NCBI GenBank assembly: GCA_949739085.1
Contig: CATIYU010000031.1
Coordinates: forward strand, 1-6,105
Direction of reading: 5' to 3'
From: an uncultured Eubacteriales bacterium
Lineage (GTDB): Bacteria; Bacillota_A; Clostridia; Oscillospirales; Oscillospiraceae
DNA: 6,105 bases
In this document: positions 4,363 through 6,105 of the stretch, one piece after another
How positions within the stretch are numbered: the stretch's first letter is position 1
Layout of the letters: each line of letters starts with the position of its first letter
Program-made: the position numbers and the translations under genes
Notes under the pieces: model-generated
Told to the model about the DNA's origin: nothing
What the model saw: the letters and a program-made list of their open reading frames with translations, nothing else
Databases searched by the model: none

Positions 4363-6105
4363 CTACGCGGCCCCGTCCTCCGGCCCCAGGGGATGGAAAA
4401 AAGGCGTAGCGGCGTCGTCCCGCCGCATAAACAGCAGACCGAACGACCCCGGACCACAGTTGCTTGCAATGGCGGAGGACGCCTTTTGCAGATAGACTCG
4501 CTCAAACGGACAGTACTGCTGCACCAGGCTTTGAATATGCTGGAGTCTTTTCTCGTCCATTCCAGAATAGGTGATGAACAGGATGCGCCGGTCAATATTC
4601 CTGGTGTCCTGGAGCGTCTTCCGGATGTATTTTTTTGCCGCGTGGGAGAACCCGCCCACCTCCATACTACCCACCACCATCTTGCTCTTGCGCAGCACCA
4701 GGACCGGATGCAGCAGCAGTGCATCACAGAGGATCTGCACTTTTTTCGAGATCCGCCCGGACTGGCACATCATATGGGTGCTATTGACGATAAAGGCAGA
4801 GGAGATGAAATGCTCCATCCGTCTCACCGTCTCTACAATTTCCTCCTTGACAGCGTGGTGCTCCGCCATATAGGCCGCGCACAGCACGGTCAGCCCCATG
4901 CTGCTGGAGAGATGTCCAGAGTCGATCACGGTGACGTTTTCAAAGGATTTCGCCGCCTCCAGGGCGTTTTGGTACCCCTCGCTGACATGTCGTGCCATCG
5001 TAATGTGAATCACATTCTGCGCCTCTGTCAGCTTCTCCGCGAAAAACCGCTCATAGTCCTCCACCTCAGGCGGCTGGGAACTGCCCGTTCCCCCGCTGGC
5101 AATGTGCGCGAGCAGCTCGTCCGTCTTCAGTTCCTGCTCATCCAGAAAACGTCCCGCCTCTGTACAGACGTAGTAGGGACAAACGGAAATGCCGAATTCC
5201 TTCCGCAGGCTCTCCGGCAGATCGCACACGCTGTCCGTTGTAATCAGGATGGAGCGCCTTTGGGCTTGTTCAAAGATCAGGATATCCTTTTCGATATCCG
5301 ACTGCTGCGCCTCCTCGTTCAGCCGCACCAGCCCCTTGGGCAGGACGCTCAATATGGCCGCCTCCAGCAGCGCGCCGCTGACCGGCTTGGCCAGATAGCC
5401 GCTGAAGCCCTCCTTTCGGTAGAGCAGCTGGTTATCGCTGCCCGCGTTGGCGGTCAGGGCTACCACGGGCACATCCTGGCACAGCCCTCCCGGCTGTACC
5501 CGCAGGGCGTGAAGGCACGCAATGCCGTCCATCTCCGGCATCATGTGGTCCATAAGGATGCAGTCGTAGTGGTGGTTCTGCGTTAGCTGGAGGCATTCGG
5601 CGCCGCTGGAGGCCATATCTATCTGAATCTTTGTCTCCGCCAGCAGCTTGCGCACCACCATCAGGTTCATATCGTTGTCGTCCACCACGAGGATATGGGC
5701 GTCCGGCGCCTCGAAGCTCTGCTGGTACGTCTCCCCCTCGTGAACTCTGGCCCGGGAGGCCAGCGTAAACGTCCCCAGCTCCTGATCGTCTACAATGTCC
5801 TGCTCCAGCATCACGATAAACGTTGAACCGCGGGTATAGACGCTGTTGACGCTGATCTCGCCGCCCATCAAGTCCACCAGCTGCTGGACAATGCTCAGCC
5901 CCAGCCCGGTCCCCTCAATATAGCGTTTCTTTTCCTCGTCCCCCCGCCGGAAGGCGTTGAAAATATAGGGAATATTCTCCTTTTTGACGCCCTGCCCGGT
6001 GTCCTCCACCGAATACCAGACGCGCACGCGGTTCACAGACGTGCGCTCGCACCGGACAGACAGGGTGACAGACCCCTCGCTGGTATACTTCACCGCGTTG
6101 CTCAG
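4363..6105 (-). CDS. Hybrid histidine kinase (ATPase + receiver) fused to a C-terminal DegV domain, 5'-partial
   Basis: The frame enters from the right edge without a start, and 580 residues are visible. The GTG at 6093 lies inside the kinase N-box (LSNAVKYT, residues 1-8) and is not a start. The ATPase domain (1-100) shows the G1 box EDTGQGV, F-box IFNAFRRG and G2 box GTGLGLSIV. The receiver (136-256) has acidic VVDDND, phospho-acceptor Asp186 in ILMDHMMPEMDG, Thr218 in VALTANA and Lys240 in YLAKPV. After a 28-residue linker with no Met comes a complete DegV domain (284-561): ITTDSVCDLPESL, SSQPPEVEDYERF, MARHVSEGYQNALEAA, VIDSGHLSSSMGL, CQSGRISKKVQILCDALL and a final NCGPGSFGLLFM. DegV proteins bind fatty acids and, as FakB, feed the fatty-acid kinase FakA. 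Here the usual final-motif HxGPG is NCGPG. No HPt domain is visible in this part. The sensor and dimerisation regions lie outside the window. The fusion is read directly; lipid sensing is inference. Confidence 0.92.
   Translation of the reverse strand: MSNAVKYTSEGSVTLSVRCERTSVNRVRVWYSVEDTGQGVKKENIPYIFNAFRRGDEEKKRYIEGTGLGLSIVQQLVDLMGGEISVNSVYTRGSTFIVMLEQDIVDDQELGTFTLASRARVHEGETYQQSFEAPDAHILVVDDNDMNLMVVRKLLAETKIQIDMASSGAECLQLTQNHHYDCILMDHMMPEMDGIACLHALRVQPGGLCQDVPVVALTANAGSDNQLLYRKEGFSGYLAKPVSGALLEAAILSVLPKGLVRLNEEAQQSDIEKDILIFEQAQRRSILITTDSVCDLPESLRKEFGISVCPYYVCTEAGRFLDEQELKTDELLAHIASGGTGSSQPPEVEDYERFFAEKLTEAQNVIHITMARHVSEGYQNALEAAKSFENVTVIDSGHLSSSMGLTVLCAAYMAEHHAVKEEIVETVRRMEHFISSAFIVNSTHMMCQSGRISKKVQILCDALLLHPVLVLRKSKMVVGSMEVGGFSHAAKKYIRKTLQDTRNIDRRILFITYSGMDEKRLQHIQSLVQQYCPFERVYLQKASSAIASNCGPGSFGLLFMRRDDAATPFFHPLGPEDGAA

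Noticed and set aside
4363..5260. Separate DegV gene downstream of the kinase
   Set aside because: There is no stop between receiver and DegV. The linker has no Met codon, and I saw no ribosome site with a usable start before the first DegV strand.
4330..5586. Long plus-strand ORF (418 codons)
   Set aside because: It runs opposite the DegV and receiver coding sequence, whose motifs are unmistakable on the minus strand, and crosses the start of the convergent region. It is a shadow of a GC-rich gene.

Overview
The window looks like chromosome from a fairly GC-rich, Gram-positive gut-type Clostridia, probably Oscillospiraceae (Flavonifractor, Lawsonibacter or Intestinimonas type). That is inference from strong GGAGG ribosome sites, a consensus sigma-A promoter, GC-biased codons, a PadR/DUF2812 gene pair, an ECF sigma factor and a DegV domain. 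No plasmid, phage, IS, CRISPR or tRNA hallmark was seen.

Layout. Bases 1-96 show nothing I can support. Bases 97-384 (+) are the C-terminal remnant of a flavodoxin/FMN-reductase-like gene with no N-terminal half. Bases 385-781 hold a doubtful minus-strand reading frame broken by one TGA, probably a decayed gene. A minus-strand terminator (824-858) closes the next operon. Minus-strand genes 2108-2569 (ECF sigma factor) and 882-2090 (a 402-aa protein with recurring Val-Asn-Gly motifs) form a two-gene operon with a 17-nt gap. Divergent from it, a sigma-A promoter (2680-2708) drives padR (2759-3067) and a DUF2812 membrane protein (3064-4227), which overlap by ATGA. A 15-bp perfect hairpin (4275-4312) sits between this operon and a convergent minus-strand gene (4363 to beyond the right edge). 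That gene encodes the C-terminal 580 residues of a hybrid histidine kinase: ATPase domain, receiver domain, and then a complete DegV (fatty-acid-binding type) domain in the same frame.

How it fits together. The intact genes are regulatory and envelope-type: an alternative sigma factor with an unusual repeat protein where an anti-sigma factor would often be, a PadR repressor coupled to a membrane protein, and a two-component hybrid kinase. The most unusual item is the kinase-receiver-DegV fusion. It suggests a phosphorelay protein with a built-in lipid-binding module, although the DegV part has lost residues that are conserved in the fatty-acid kinase partners (FakB).
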